Source of the DNA: Telopea speciosissima
Lineage: Eukaryota; Streptophyta; Magnoliopsida; Proteales; Proteaceae
Length of the DNA stretch: 64,000 nucleotides
Reading direction: 5' to 3'
NCBI RefSeq assembly: GCF_018873765.1
Contig: NC_057925.1
Location: 49,426,010-49,490,009 of the forward strand
Shown: positions 1 through 11,736 of the stretch, piece after piece
Layout: every line of letters begins with the position of its first letter
Numbering within the stretch: the first letter of the stretch is position 1
The notes under the pieces: generated by a model
Told to the model about the DNA's origin: nothing
What the model saw: only the letters and a program-made list of their open reading frames with translations
The model's database searches: none
Made by a program: the position numbers and the translations under genes

Positions 1-149
1 CTACTCTTTTTATGGGTTCCCACTTCATGATGATGACAAAGCTAGTAGTTATCTCTGTACAATTCTCTTTTTTTTTTTGTCAAGAAAATACTTATATTAA
101 GTATATAATATATATATATATGTAATATTATATACCTATAATTAATACA

Positions 150-331
150 GGGTCGGGTCGGGCCGGGCCGGGCTAGGCCGAGGATCTAAACCCTGACCCG
201 ACCCGACCCTACCCTGCCAGGGTCAGACTATAACTAAACCCAAACCCGCCCTCAGGGTCAAAAAATCAGGGTTGGGCCCGGGCCGGGCTCAGGGCGGGTT
301 CGGGCCAGCCGGGCTTTATTGACACCCCTAG
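150..331. repeat. GC-rich hAT-like repeat fragment
   Basis: This block is built of GGGTCGGG / GGCCGGGC / ACCCGACCC units in both orientations and ends in TTGACACCCCT. That end, and the alternating GGGCC and CCCGA units, resemble short non-autonomous hAT elements common in plants. A matching left terminus and an 8-bp TSD were not found, so it may be truncated. A related partial copy lies near 36606-36680. Confidence 0.4.
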
Positions 332-1582
332 TCGAGCTGTCCAGCACGATCGTGCAACTCAGACACAGTGAGGCACGCAATGACTACTTTACCCCCACTT
401 GGGCAAGTCGTTTGGGCAGCCTCACTATGTCTGGGGCTACACGGTCCTATCGGGCAGCTCGACAATAGAGGATCTGGATTATTATCTCTTACAATTTTCT
501 CATTATCTTTTACTATTAAATCCATCCATTATGGTTAAGTTTAGGGGAAATGTTTCACATATGATCGTATAAATTGTATATGTCTTTCACAAAAAATTGA
601 AAAAAATCATAAATACTCGACCATTAATTAATGCCTTGAAACTCCCACCTTCTCATATATGAAACTTTTCCCCGTAAATTTATTAATATATCCTAAAAAG
701 TACAAACCCCCCCCCCCCCCCCTCCCCCAAAAAAACAAAAAACAGGAAAGATAATTAAGAGTACATCTACTTTCCAAACCCTTTCTTCATGATCATTTGT
801 TTTACATGTCTACTAGGCCCAAACTTTGTGGGTACGAAACCCTGAAGTCCCTATTCACATGCCAAGTTCCCAGTCAAGTACAAATGTACCCCTATTCTCT
901 TTAAAAATGGGTGTTTTGATCATTTTACGTCTTATCCATACCGATGCCATCGATACAGTATCAAGACTTGCAAAATTGATACGTATCGCCCAGTACCAAC
1001 GATACGATACCTCAAATCATGCTGACGTGTGAACTAGTCGACTAGGAGCTGTTGACTCTGAAACTCAAGAACACTCCAACAGAAACTGACCATTTATGAC
1101 TGTGGAGAGAGTGAGTGAGTGAGAGAGAGAGAGAGATTGACTGGTGACTGAAGCAAAGGAAATTAACGTCATTGTAGAATGTAGACCCAACAAAACCTGC
1201 AATCAATGATTTCTTTGTTCAGTAGAAACCCTAAACCATGAAGAACATGAGGTAAAGCAGATGATGATGAAGTTTCAGGTTTGAACAACGAGACTTCCAT
1301 TTCCAATTTCCACCATTAACATAACTCCACGTTACATGACAACAATTAATTAAATAATTCCAAAATAAAGTTCCCGTAAAAGGACCAGATATTCCGGAAT
1401 TTGCAGATTGTTGCTCATCTTCGTCTTCTTCGTCTTCTTGACTTCTTCGTTCGATCTTCACGAAATACTGCAAATTCAAATCTACTCTCCTACCTTTAGT
1501 CCCTTCACTGTCTGTGTTTCTGTTTCTCTTCAGATTGGAGAGGTTGGAGTGAGAGTCGTTTCTGATTGATCGGCTTCTATCC
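332..1582. other. Intergenic, 5' flank and leader of the TMEM245-like gene
   Basis: No gene is seen. A C homopolymer lies near 707-722 and a GA microsatellite near 1108-1136. The last 200 bases before the ATG at 1583 are CT-rich, like a plant 5' leader. No convincing TATA box was found. Confidence 0.5.
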
Positions 1583-4500
1583 ATGGAGCTGGTCCCTTAT
1601 TCCGACCCAAACTCTATCCCCAGTGATTCTTCCAATGTCCCCTGGCAAGACATGTTCCGATCTGGTTCCATTCGTAAACCTAACCCTTCCCCTCCTCCTT
1701 CTCAATCTCTCCCTCAAGCAACCCAGAACGATAACAATAAGAAGCCCAACATGGAACCAACCACCAACCTCGATCCCTATCAGAAATATCTCTCCGGCGA
1801 CCCTGAGGTCCGCCTTGCTCTCTACATCGCCATGGCCCACGCTGGTCTCGCCTTTTCCATCTTATTGCTCTATGGCGTCTGCAAACTGCTCGACGAATAT
1901 CTCCGCCCCATCTTGTGGGCTGTCCTCTGTTCCATCCCTCTCAGAGGTATTCAGGATGCCCTCGTCGGATTTTGGTCCGAACCCCTGAAATTAGGTCTCA
2001 CGGAGACTCTTCTCGCCGTCCCTGTCGCGGTTTTTAGGGTTTTCGTTGGTACCCTTGTCGACATTCGCAGCGCTTCTTTCCGAGTCCTACTTCGCCGCCG
2101 TGGCAAGGAAACGAAAGCTCCCAAAAAGACTAGGAATCGATTCTCCAAACTGGTCCGATTGCTTGTCTCCTTTGGCGTCTTCGTGATCGCTTATGAGCAG
2201 AGTGGTGGTTTGGGATCTCTTGCGCTACTTGTTTCAGGTTTCATGTTCACTTCTGGCAGTGTCGATTCGACCATGTCCACTGTCTCTTCTATGAGGACCA
2301 TGAGTTGTCGTCGGAGCCGTATTAGCGCATTCCTAATTCGTGGGATTCGCAAGAGATTGAAAACTATCGTGGCCATTGGGTTGATTGTTGGAATGATCGT
2401 CGGCTTTCTCGCTGGTTCTGTTTTCTTCTCTTATAAGATCGGAGTTGAGGGTAAGGATACTGTGATATCGCTCAAATCGCATTTAGAGGGGAGCAATTAT
2501 GCAGAGAGGATTGGGGTTAAGAAATGGATGGCTGAGAATGATGTCCCTGGCATGGTGGATAGATACACCACCAAGTTATACGAAGCTGTGTCTGAACAGA
2601 TCGATAGTCTGGCCTTACAGTATAATTTGACAGAGTTTGTCAGTGGGTTCAAGCATTTCGTTGTACCCCAAAAGGTTGATTCTTCAGGGCCTTCTTCGGC
2701 TATGATGAATCCTTCCCCCATTGAAGATAAGCTTGAAAGTCTGAGAAAGCAGTTTGCTAACAGAGAATGGGGGCAGATTTATGCAGAGCTCGACGACCTC
2801 TTCAGGGAATTACTCATTACCAGGGAAGATTTGGTCGAGAGGGCTAAAACTTTTGCTTTTCAAGGGATTGATGTGTTCAAACGTGTCTTTGCCAGTAGTA
2901 AATCTCTTGTAGGTGGAAGTGCAAGCCTTGTGTTCTCCATTGGTAACTCCATCATATCTGGAGCAGCAGGCCTTCTCAACTTTGTCTCTCAGTCCATGGT
3001 TTTCTTTTGGGTATTGTATTATCTCATTACGTCGGAATCTGGTGGAGTAACAGAACAAGCAATGGGTATGCTTCCAATTTCGAAGTCTACTAGAATTCGA
3101 TGCGTTGAAGTCCTTGATAAAGCTATTTCAGGAGTCCTTTTAGCTACTGCAGAAATAGCTCTCTTTCAGGGTTGCCTCACTTGGCTCTTATTTAGATTCT
3201 ACTCCATACATTTCTTGTACGTGTCAACAGTTCTTGCATTCATATGTCCTCTACTGCCAATGTTTCCTCCTTGGTTTTCAACGATTCCTGCCGCTGCCCA
3301 ATTGGTGATGGAAGGTAGATACGTATTGGCCATCACATTGTCCCTGATTCACATTGCTCTCATGGATTATGGAGCGACCGAAATTCAGGAGGATATACCT
3401 GGTTACAGTGAATATCTTACTAGCCTTAGCATTATTGGTGGGATGGCATTATGCCCATCTGCACTGGAGGTAATTTCCCTTTCCTGCCTGCTTCAGTTTT
3501 TCTGTTCTCTATGTTTCATCTTTGCTGAATATGCTATTCCTGATATCCTGATATTTGCTTTTGAGTGAACTTTGTTCTAATTTTACATGTCCTTTAAACA
3601 CTATCTAACCAATAGTTAACAGGTTATTCCTTTTCCATGATCTCATGGACATGGAAATGCATGTATTGTCTACTCTTGGTTAATAAACATAGAACTTGGA
3701 GTAAAGGCACCAAGAATAGCATGCAATGAAGCTACAAAACTTTGGTATATATAGGTTCCTAAGCGAGTAATCTCTCTAGATGTAGCCAGAACAAGCTGGG
3801 GCTTAAGGCCCTCTTTTCCAAACAACAAGAACCCTTGCCTGCTTTCCTGCTAAAAATATAATTATGCTTTATATGGAAGGCTACCAATTTGAAAAATCAG
3901 AAAAGGTATTTAACCATTTGGTTTCCTTCTAGTTCAACAACTATATAGTAGTCTTAAAAACCACAGTTTAACATGTACTGAGTCCTAACCATGATTGTCA
4001 TCATGAAAAATTTATCAATTTGCTCTTTTTAAAAGGGTTAGGCTCTGTTTATATAATTGTAATTGTGTTCTTTGGCATTCAGTAATTTAGTATAAGGAAC
4101 TTTATAAATTATGTGCCAACCATAAACCGAGCCTTCTTCATCAATTAATATCTTGTATCTCTGAATTATCATACAGCTTATCGGGTGTTAATCACCATTC
4201 TAATCAGGAAAAATGAAAGTCTTTGCAGTCCAATGGTTGGTATAAATACTATGGTTACGAGCTTAGTCGGTAACTAGTTACATATCACTTTCTCCCAACC
4301 CCCCACTCCCCCCACCCAAAAATAAATAAATAAATAAATATCTAGTTACTATTCAAAAGTGGCTTGCAACAGAGGCTCTCTTTATTTGATTGCAAGTGAT
4401 ATAGTGTAGGGAACTATCTTAATTATGGGTCAATAATAGGCAAAACCTTTTAATCCGTTATTCTTCCTCATACGGTTGACAACAATGTACCAAACTGCCA

Positions 4501-4931
4501 CCGTTCATGTTATGAAACCATAGGTGAAACTAATCATTGTAGTCTCTTCTAAAAGGGGTCTGTAGTACATGCCCTTTTTTTTTAAACTGCAATAGTATTC
4601 TTTGCAAAGGTATTATAAGTAACTTTCATAGATATGCACCAACCATAAGCAAGGCCTTGTTTAACCAAAAGAAGAAAAAAAGAGAAGTTATTTCCTCCTG
4701 ATTCCAGTGACTTACCAGGTTCATTGATGTTCTGTGGAATCAGTTGGTGGAATTTATTGGTAGCTAAGGACTGTTATACGATTCAAATGGTATTACTGAT
4801 TCTGATTTTGGGTCTTCTATACTGTTACACAGGGTGCGATAATGGGTCCATTGATAACAACAGTTGTGATTGCTCTAAAGGATTTGTATGCGGAATTTGT
4901 GCTGGCAGAATCCAAGGAAAACTCCGATTAG
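1583..4931 (+). CDS. TMEM245-like / AI-2E transporter superfamily membrane protein
   Basis: Two-exon model: 1583..3469 and 4833..4931 (intron 3470..4832, GT-AG, phase 0), giving 661 aa. Reading through the donor instead adds a short intronic tail; splicing joins SALE to GAIMGPL, which continues the last conserved helix and ends ESKENSD. The N-terminal 70 residues are Ser/Pro/Asn-rich and cytosolic-looking. Hydrophobic segments follow at about residues 75-100, 105-130, 140-160, 185-225, 263-287, 455-500 and 525-625. A soluble, partly coiled segment (about 290-450) separates the two membrane blocks, and the C-terminal block has the Gly/Pro-rich helices of the AI-2E permease fold (PF01594). Plant and animal TMEM245 proteins share this architecture; their substrate is unknown. 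The first in-frame ATG after a CT-rich leader is used. The gene looks intact. Family assignment is by recognition of the overall sequence pattern; no transport function is claimed. Confidence 0.88.
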
Positions 4932-6359
4932 CCATTTCATTTGTAGATCTATACTGTTACCTAGTGCGGAATTGTGTGTATGTTCTGAGTTCCCATGCAA
5001 AAGAAACTTGCATCTTCCTGCCACAAAGAGTAAACCAATTATTGATTTCAGGTCCTATACATGTACTGATCTCATTTTCTTTTCTTTACACCTAGTCGTG
5101 TATTTATCCAATTTTTTTTTTAATCATAACTACATATCCTATTTAAATTCATCAGCAGGTTTTGTATTGTACATTTTTTGTAATCATTATTTAAATATAT
5201 ATAGCAATCCTTTGTGCTTGGTCTAGGTTTTGATATGATCTCATGTAATGTGATGTTTTCAAGAAGTTCAATTGTCCATTCCTTGGAAAATATTCACAAA
5301 GCAACTACAGTTATGGGATGTTGTTTGTGATTTTTGATCCAGTCCTGTTATTCTACACTATCAGACTCTTCTGATGAGAATTCAATGTAATGGTTCAAGT
5401 ATTAGACATTAAATAAACTGCAGTTTTTCAGGGAAAAGTGAGGGGGGGGGTGGAAATTCTACCAACCAGAGGCTACACAAGCTAAAATCTTGGCTTCACC
5501 ATTGATACTAATTCAACTACAGCAACTTTGCTGCAAGATTTGTAATGCTTTGAGAACCGGAATAGATGTCGAACTCTAGCTTGACAGTTGATAATCTAAG
5601 CAATCAAATGATGCGCGAGGTGGAAAAAATGCATTCTAAGAATAAGTTTGACATGCAAGTTTTAATATGAGGATTGTTAGGTTAGTGGTTAATTAAGGCT
5701 TCATACAAGTTTTATGGTCTTCAATTTAATAATCTCTTCACAGGTATGTAAAATAAAAGTTTTTCAAATGGGGTAGTTAGCTAACCTCTCTACGGCCCCA
5801 TGGGCTATCCATCTGGTACAAACAATCCAGCCTGCTTGATTAGTCAATTTGGTGATCAAACAATAGTCATAGAAGAACATCTAGTCAGCAGTTGATATAC
5901 TATTCAATTATAAGGATTAGGAGGATTTTCTCCCAATAGATAATTTTAGAAGAAAAAAAATTTATTACAATAACTCTGATTCATCAAGAACCAAATATCT
6001 TATAGGACCAAGTTTTCCTTCATCCATGGTCAAGGGAGAGCCTTGGTTGGCGTGAAAAAGGTATCCGGGAACAGTGAGGGATGGGGTTATCATTGCCTTC
6101 GTACAATAGGGAGTGGAATAATTATGATTCTTAGATTTTGGGTGTTTCTTTCACCTTGGGTTGCAGAAAACTTTTTTCTTATCTTATAGAACATGAAAAG
6201 GGAGCACAAAAAGTATAGAAATACAAAGAGCATCCGGCCAATAGCTACCATTATATATTATATAATTTAAGAAAAACATTATACATACACTACATAAACT
6301 TTGTAGTATATGGTTAGCAGGGGAATAAGTTCTGAATTGATTGGGGGTGGGGAGGGGAG
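4932..6359. other. Intergenic, 3' flank of the TMEM245-like gene
   Basis: AT-rich sequence without a gene. The 3' UTR of the upstream gene must lie in its first few hundred bases, but no AATAAA signal decides its end. A G-run lies near 5442-5450. Confidence 0.4.
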
Positions 6360-6764
6360 TGTTAGAAAAACAACGTCCAGAATGGCGATTTTGCAGAAGA
6401 AAAATGAAGAAAAAGAGAAGAACAAGCATGCAAGATAAGATTTACGTGATTCACCCCCAAGAAGGAAGGCTACATTCACGGTCAAGCGATAGAACGATTC
6501 CACTACTTCTGTGAAGCAAAAGACAAACTCACACTCTCACATTATATAAGAAAACCCTAACCCAAAAAGTATAAAACTACCCCTGGAGACCCATCCGGAC
6601 TGGTTCGGACTTGAACCAACATATATCGAAATACATATCAAATCGAAGATCTCGACGAGCCACCGGTTTGATACGGTCAGGTTTTGACCATCCTAGTATG
6701 CACTTTTTTGACCATTCTGGCGCAATTCGAAGGTGAAACGGTCCGCCAAAGAAGCACCACAACA
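6360..6764 (+). mobile_element. Copia-type 3' LTR-like fragment
   Basis: A purine-rich tract (GGGGAGGGGAG) lies directly before TGTTAGAAAAACAACG, as a polypurine tract precedes a 3' LTR. The block ends CACCACAACA, giving TG...CA termini over 405 bp. No partner LTR, no internal genes and no TSD were found, so this is a relic at best. Confidence 0.35.
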
Positions 6765-7337
6765 CTTTTTGGATTGAGATCAGGCTTCACCAATAACAGG
6801 GAGTGGGTCATAAGGAGCAACTCATTTCCTTGTCCGACACCTTCTTTAATATTTTAGGGAGAGGGTTCTTGAGCAAGTGGGGTTGGAAACGCAAGAGAGG
6901 GGCATGCTATACAAAGTGGGGAGAGAGAGAGAGAGAGAGAGCGTTGGCAGATCCTATGTTGCTTGCTTAGAGAGCCTTTTCCCATTTATATATTAAGTGA
7001 TCTGAAATTCATTTGGGGAGGGGGGGGGGGGTTGCCCTGCTCCACCATGCAATATCAATACAACGAAAAGAGAAACAAAGGAAATGAAAGGAAGGGGGAG
7101 GGGAAACTGATCATCTTGATTAAATTCCAAATGACAATAAGTAACCAGCTACTAGAGAAGCAAGATAGTCACATACGTCTATTTCTGAAAATTTTGCTGA
7201 AGAAGTAATGTAATTCCATTTGTTTCGGTGTGAAATTGCAAAAGTAAAACAAAAGGCATAAAATATTTAAGGGAGAGGGTTGGGCACGCGGCTGTGCCCA
7301 ATGGAAAGGGTTGGAAGGAGAGGGCAAGGGGATCCAA
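6765..7337. other. Intergenic repeats, no gene
   Basis: Contains a GA microsatellite (about 6919-6941) and a G-run at 7018-7030. The text around 6850-6990 (GGGAGAGGGTTCTTGAGC ... TTGCTTGCTTAGAGAGCC) recurs in diverged form near 62300-62480, so a dispersed repeat is present at both places. Confidence 0.4.
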
Positions 7338-7510
7338 ATCTTCTACGGCGCGGGCTGCCCGTCCTATCGTGCTGCGCAAACACAAGGTGGTGCGCATTGA
7401 CCACCTTATCCTTGTCCGAGCGCCTTGCGTGAGCGGAGGTAAGGCGATCATTATGCGCGGTCCTGTGTCTACGCAGCACAGGCAGGATGGGGCAGCGCGC
7501 CATAGAAGAT
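7338..7510. repeat. GC-rich foldback (hairpin) element
   Basis: The left arm, starting ATCTTCTACGGCGCGGGCTG, and the reverse complement of the right arm, ending GCGCCATAGAAGAT, match with scattered mismatches over about 70 bases around a spacer of about 30 bases. It is much richer in GC than its flanks. The small open frames here are by-products of the high GC. Confidence 0.55.
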
Positions 7511-8410
7511 CTGTGTTGAGGGGGGGGATCATTTCCATGGGGGTGAGAGAGATAGACTCGAACTGGCCAATGGTTGATTGCTTGAATAGTGAGAGCTTCT
7601 CTATATGGCTATGGAGACTAGTAGCCATTCTACTAGAAATAAAATCACTTCACCTACTTTTTAAGGATTGTAATTTTTATTCCCCTATTCTCGTTTTAGG
7701 TTTACTAAAAAACTTTCCATGCAAATGATATTTTATAAGGGCGTCAATTGGTCAGTTTGGGCCAGTTTTGGTGTGAGAATGAGTGAGTTCAAAATCCCTT
7801 TTTCTTTCTTATATAAATTTTGGGATGGTATTGGTTTCTTATTGAGTTAAAAGCATCTGGGTTCGATTTTGATCGGTTTTCTAAGGTTAATTCAGTGTCT
7901 TAAGGGTTTTGTTGTAGTCCAGTTTGAGTTCAGTTTCGCAAAACCCCAATCCCAATGAGCTCCAATAACCTTTGTTTTGGTTTTAGTTCGAGCCGGGTTT
8001 GGTCCGGTTTTGTCCATTCAAGAAAGGATTTGACACCCTTTATTATTTTATATGAACATTTTCTTCCATTTAAAATATTCCTACTTTGCAATGCCTTTTT
8101 TGTAATTTTCTTTTGTCATAAACGTGAAAATCTTATTTTATAGAAAAATTTTCCTCTCACTTTATGGCCAAAGATTTTGTGCACGCCTTGCAACATGCAC
8201 GATCTCTGATAAAACGTGAGGTTGGAACAATGGTGGTTTAAAATGATCAAATCTTCCTCCCCTAATTGAGGGAGTGGTTCTTTTTGGATCCGGTTTCTTT
8301 CCTTGGAGCGCGCCAGCCTAATGAGTATCCGATAGTTGTGCTTTGGGATGTGTGCCAAGCAGCCTAACCGTTGAATGCCTCCAAGAAGAGGAGCTTGACG
8401 CATTTTTTCT
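7511..8410. other. Intergenic, AT-rich, no gene
   Basis: No gene is seen. From about 8287 to 8400 there is a diverged sequence (GGATCCGG ... AAGAGGAGCTT) that resembles half of the foldback element following it at 8411, so a second, decayed copy may abut it. Confidence 0.35.
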
Positions 8411-8582
8411 GGATTGAGCTTCTCTCTAGAGAGCCCATCACCCATGGAGTGCCCAGGAGGTCATCCAGCCATTGGGTTGTGCCACACACATCTTGACGGC
8501 TGATTGAGCATGTGTTGGGATATGTGCGGCACAACCCAGCTGTTGGATCACCCCCTGGGCTCCCTAGAGAGGAGCTGGATCC
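8411..8582. repeat. MULE-like foldback MITE, family A copy 1
   Basis: Terminal inverted repeats start GGATTGAGCTTCTCTC and end GAGAGGAGCTGGATCC. The arms carry the family core TTGGGTTGTGCCACACACA and its complement. Flanks 8402-8410 (ATTTTTTCT) and 8583-8591 (GTCTTTTCT) match at 7 of 9 positions, like an aged 9-bp TSD. No coding capacity. A further half copy follows at about 8592-8660. Confidence 0.65.
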
Positions 8583-8689
8583 GTCTTTTCTGCACGTCGG
8601 GCTCCTCTCCATTGAGCACCCTGCCCAATGAGTGTCCAATGAGGCATCCAACTGCTACGCTGGCTAGATGCGCATCGAGCCCGTGCATG

Positions 8690-9380
8690 ACCGGTTCGGT
8701 TTTGATTTTCACCACAAAATCGCGGTTCTAAATCGAATAATAAACCAGAAAAATTGAATAGAAACCGATACCTCTTACTTTAATACTAACCCATGCATCA
8801 ATTGGATTAATTAATAACATATAATTAATTTAATAAATATAATTATTGCATCAACATGAAACATAAAATAAGTAAAATGTCATGGGTTAACTATATATTA
8901 TATTTGTTCAAGTATGAATTGAAAATTATGGATTATGTTAAAATGGATTAATATAATCCTACTTTTTAATAGAAAAAATAGTTTATTCATCATGTGAGAG
9001 TAGAGAAGTAAAAAATGGAAAAACAAGAAAAGGACAGGTGAAGAAGGGAAGCTTTTTATTTTTATCACATAGGCATAGGAAATATGATGAATGAGGGAGA
9101 TCGGGTGAAAATGGAAAAACACGGAAATATAAAAGCTTTGAAAACCAAGATTGTCTTCATTACTGATTTCCAAAACGATACTACTCAAACCGTATGTAAA
9201 CCGATTGTGAATCGAATAATGAAAATCGAATAGAAATTGATAAAATTGAACCATATATAAAACGATGCTGATTTTGACTGATTCTAATCCGATTCGATTT
9301 TGATTTCACCTTATCAAAATTTAAACCGCATTGCAATTGAACCGAATAACCAAAACCACACCGTTTGACATCCTCGCCGC
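8690..9380. repeat. AT-rich decayed DNA transposon, hAT-like
   Basis: The ends carry loosely inverted text: ACCGGTTCGGTTTTG on the left, and AACCACACCGTTTGACATCC on the right. TTTGACATCC-type ends are typical of plant hAT derivatives. Motifs of the type AATCGAATAATGAAA recur at both ends. Internal ORFs are AT-rich noise. Boundaries are approximate and no TSD was established. Confidence 0.3.
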
Positions 9381-9856
9381 AGCATCTACAGATGTCCTCT
9401 CGCACACTCTCCTCCTCGTGTACAAATTGTTTTCCTAGAGATTTGAGCAATGATGCCCACTAGCTCGGTAAATGGGAAATATTGTTACGCATGGTATAAT
9501 TTTCCTTGTCTTTTTTGGGTAATGGGTATAATTTTCCTAGTTGAACGAATTTTAAGAGAGAGCTTTATATTTCACCACGTGGCAAGGCACATGGTACCTT
9601 TGGGCCTTATTTGTCCTCAAAGCTTGAGCTCCTTCCAATATAGCCAGTTGGGCCATTAAAGAAATAAAGCCCAACAGGCAAAAAGGGTGTAACTGAAAAA
9701 TATCTCCATTTTGATTCCACAATTGCAAAAGTATACCTTATCAATCTAACGTTTGGATACCCGGTCTTATCCCAACTAAATAGGTCGGTTGAAGGGATGC
9801 CTTTTTTTCCCATCAGCTCTATTCCATGGCATACTTATTACTAGTCATAAATTACT
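9381..9856. other. Intergenic, no gene
   Basis: Nothing recognised; ordinary AT-rich sequence between two repeats. Confidence 0.4.
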
Positions 9857-10026
9857 GGATCCGGCTCCTCTCCAGGGGAGCTCAGTACCTAGAGAGTGCC
9901 CAGGGAGCATCTAAGGGTTGGGCTGTATCGCACACAACTCGGAGTATATCTAGGGATGTGTGTGGCACAATCCAACAGTTGGATGCCTCCTGGGTGTGCT
10001 GGGCTCCCTGGAGAGGAGCTCAATCC
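9857..10026. repeat. MULE-like foldback MITE, family A copy 2
   Basis: A 170-bp element starting GGATCCGGCTCCTCTCC and ending GGAGAGGAGCTCAATCC, with arms complementary over most of its length. It is flanked by a perfect 9-bp duplication, TAAATTACT, at 9848-9856 and 10027-10035. A 9-bp TSD points to mobilisation by a Mutator-like transposase. This is the best-preserved copy of the family. Confidence 0.85.
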
Positions 10027-10035
10027 TAAATTACT

Positions 10036-11516
10036 TGCCTCATCACTTCACCTAGGGTTATTTTAGGTTTACCTCTGATTTTTTTAAATCCGTAAGAATT
10101 TTTTTGCCCCCGTGTTCAAGCTCGGATAAAGGAGGAGGTTATCCAGTCAACATGATCAGATAAGCTTATCTAGTTGGCTCAAAATCTTGCTTCGTGGCAT
10201 GTTGGATGTGGTCCAAATTTTGTAAACAAATAGTACTTACCCACTCTCGTCAAGTTTTTGTTAGTCCAATTGGAATTGATCGAGTAACGAAATATATTTT
10301 TGCAAATCCTAAGTTGCAGGAATTTAAGTAGGTGCATGTCAATAGATAGGTTGACAATATATAGGTGCTAAAAGTTAGCAGGTGACGACCATATATGCTC
10401 ATTTCAGTCATTTGGTTGGGCTACAAAGCGATATGTAGTTGCCTTAGCATAATAATGGTCCATTAACTAATGCCATATGGCAGTGCACAAAAAATTCATG
10501 TGTCATTTCATAGGAGGGAGGAGAGATAGACACATAGAGGTGCTAGGGTATGCTACGTAACCTGGCAACATTTTGTCCATCACCCCCCCAACATTTTGTC
10601 CATCACCCCCCCACCCCCACCCACACCCAAAAACAAAAGGAAAAAAGAATGTTGTTTGGTCATATGAAATCTATGCTTAGACAAAAGAGAGTGTGGAATT
10701 ACCATATCACCGTCGTGAAATAAAAAATCGGATCCATGTTGATACCCCTCCCCTGCACACGCTCTCTTACACCAAAAGAATATAGATCTTGTGTGGTCCA
10801 TAGAATGTCAATCCAATTTAAATTTTTTAGAAGATTTAAGTTTTTTCCTTCAACCGTGGAGAAACTCTCCATTATCTGAGATCCTGCACTACGGTGTCAT
10901 CATTGACTCCCATGCTCTTTTCTAAAATGACAAAAATACCCTCCCCGTGCTAATTAAAGGGTTCAGATCCATGAAGAGAAACAGGGTCTTTTTTATATAA
11001 AAGAAAAATTTTCAAACTTAAGAAAATCAATAAAAGGGAAAAAATGGGAAAAAATAAGGTAAAAGGTGTACGAAAAAAAAAGAAAATATAAGGAAAAGCA
11101 CATGCGGCGGCATTCCCTAAGGCCTGCAAAATGTATGTTAGGAAACATTTGACCTCGTGCTCCTATCAACATGTATTTTCTACTTGTACATATACGTTTT
11201 TCGTAGATTTGCGTTGAATTTTATTTAATCTTATTTTGGGAAAAGATTCTCTGAGCATAAGGCATATATTGTGCCTCCTCACATGAATTATTATAATATA
11301 TTTTTTTAAAAGAGAAATAATTATTAGAAAAAATTCAGTGTGAGGGGTGTAGAATTCCCTGCTTGATCAAGAACCCTCTCCCTTTTATTATTTATGCACC
11401 AAAAAAATATTTTTTAATTTTCTTTTAGATTTGGTGAAATTGCAGTTGGGACTTGGGAGTTGAGAGACGAAATGCCATATTTCTCAGCTTCCCTTTCAAG
11501 GACTCTGCTTGCTTCT
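10036..11516. other. Intergenic, upstream of the RING gene
   Basis: No gene. A 23-bp unit (AACATTTTGTCCATCACCCC plus C residues) is tandemly duplicated at about 10567-10612. The rest is AT-rich with A-runs near 11064-11090. Confidence 0.45.
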
Positions 11517-11524
11517 TATATAAA
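11517..11524 (+). promoter_or_regulatory. Probable TATA box of the RING gene
   Basis: TATATAAA lies 213 bases upstream of the proposed ATG at 11737 and is followed by a CT-rich leader (11620-11700). The position suits a core promoter; transcription start is not shown. Confidence 0.45.
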
Positions 11525-11736
11525 CCATTCATATACTAAAGGGAAGTTGGCCAACGGTTAGTTTCCATGATTCTCTTGGAATTGAAGCAAAAGCTGTTAG
11601 ATTATTAGTCACCATCTGAATCCAACTCTACCTGCCTTTCTTCACCCTTCATCTTCCTCTCTCCTCTTCTCTGCTCTTCCTTTTATGATTTTTCTTTCCA
11701 ATCAGAATCTGTGAATGGCTTTCCAAGTTTTGAACT

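Noticed and set aside
7294..7728. 144-residue ORF and its antisense partners
   Set aside because: Arise from the GC-rich hairpin at 7338-7510; no protein-like pattern.
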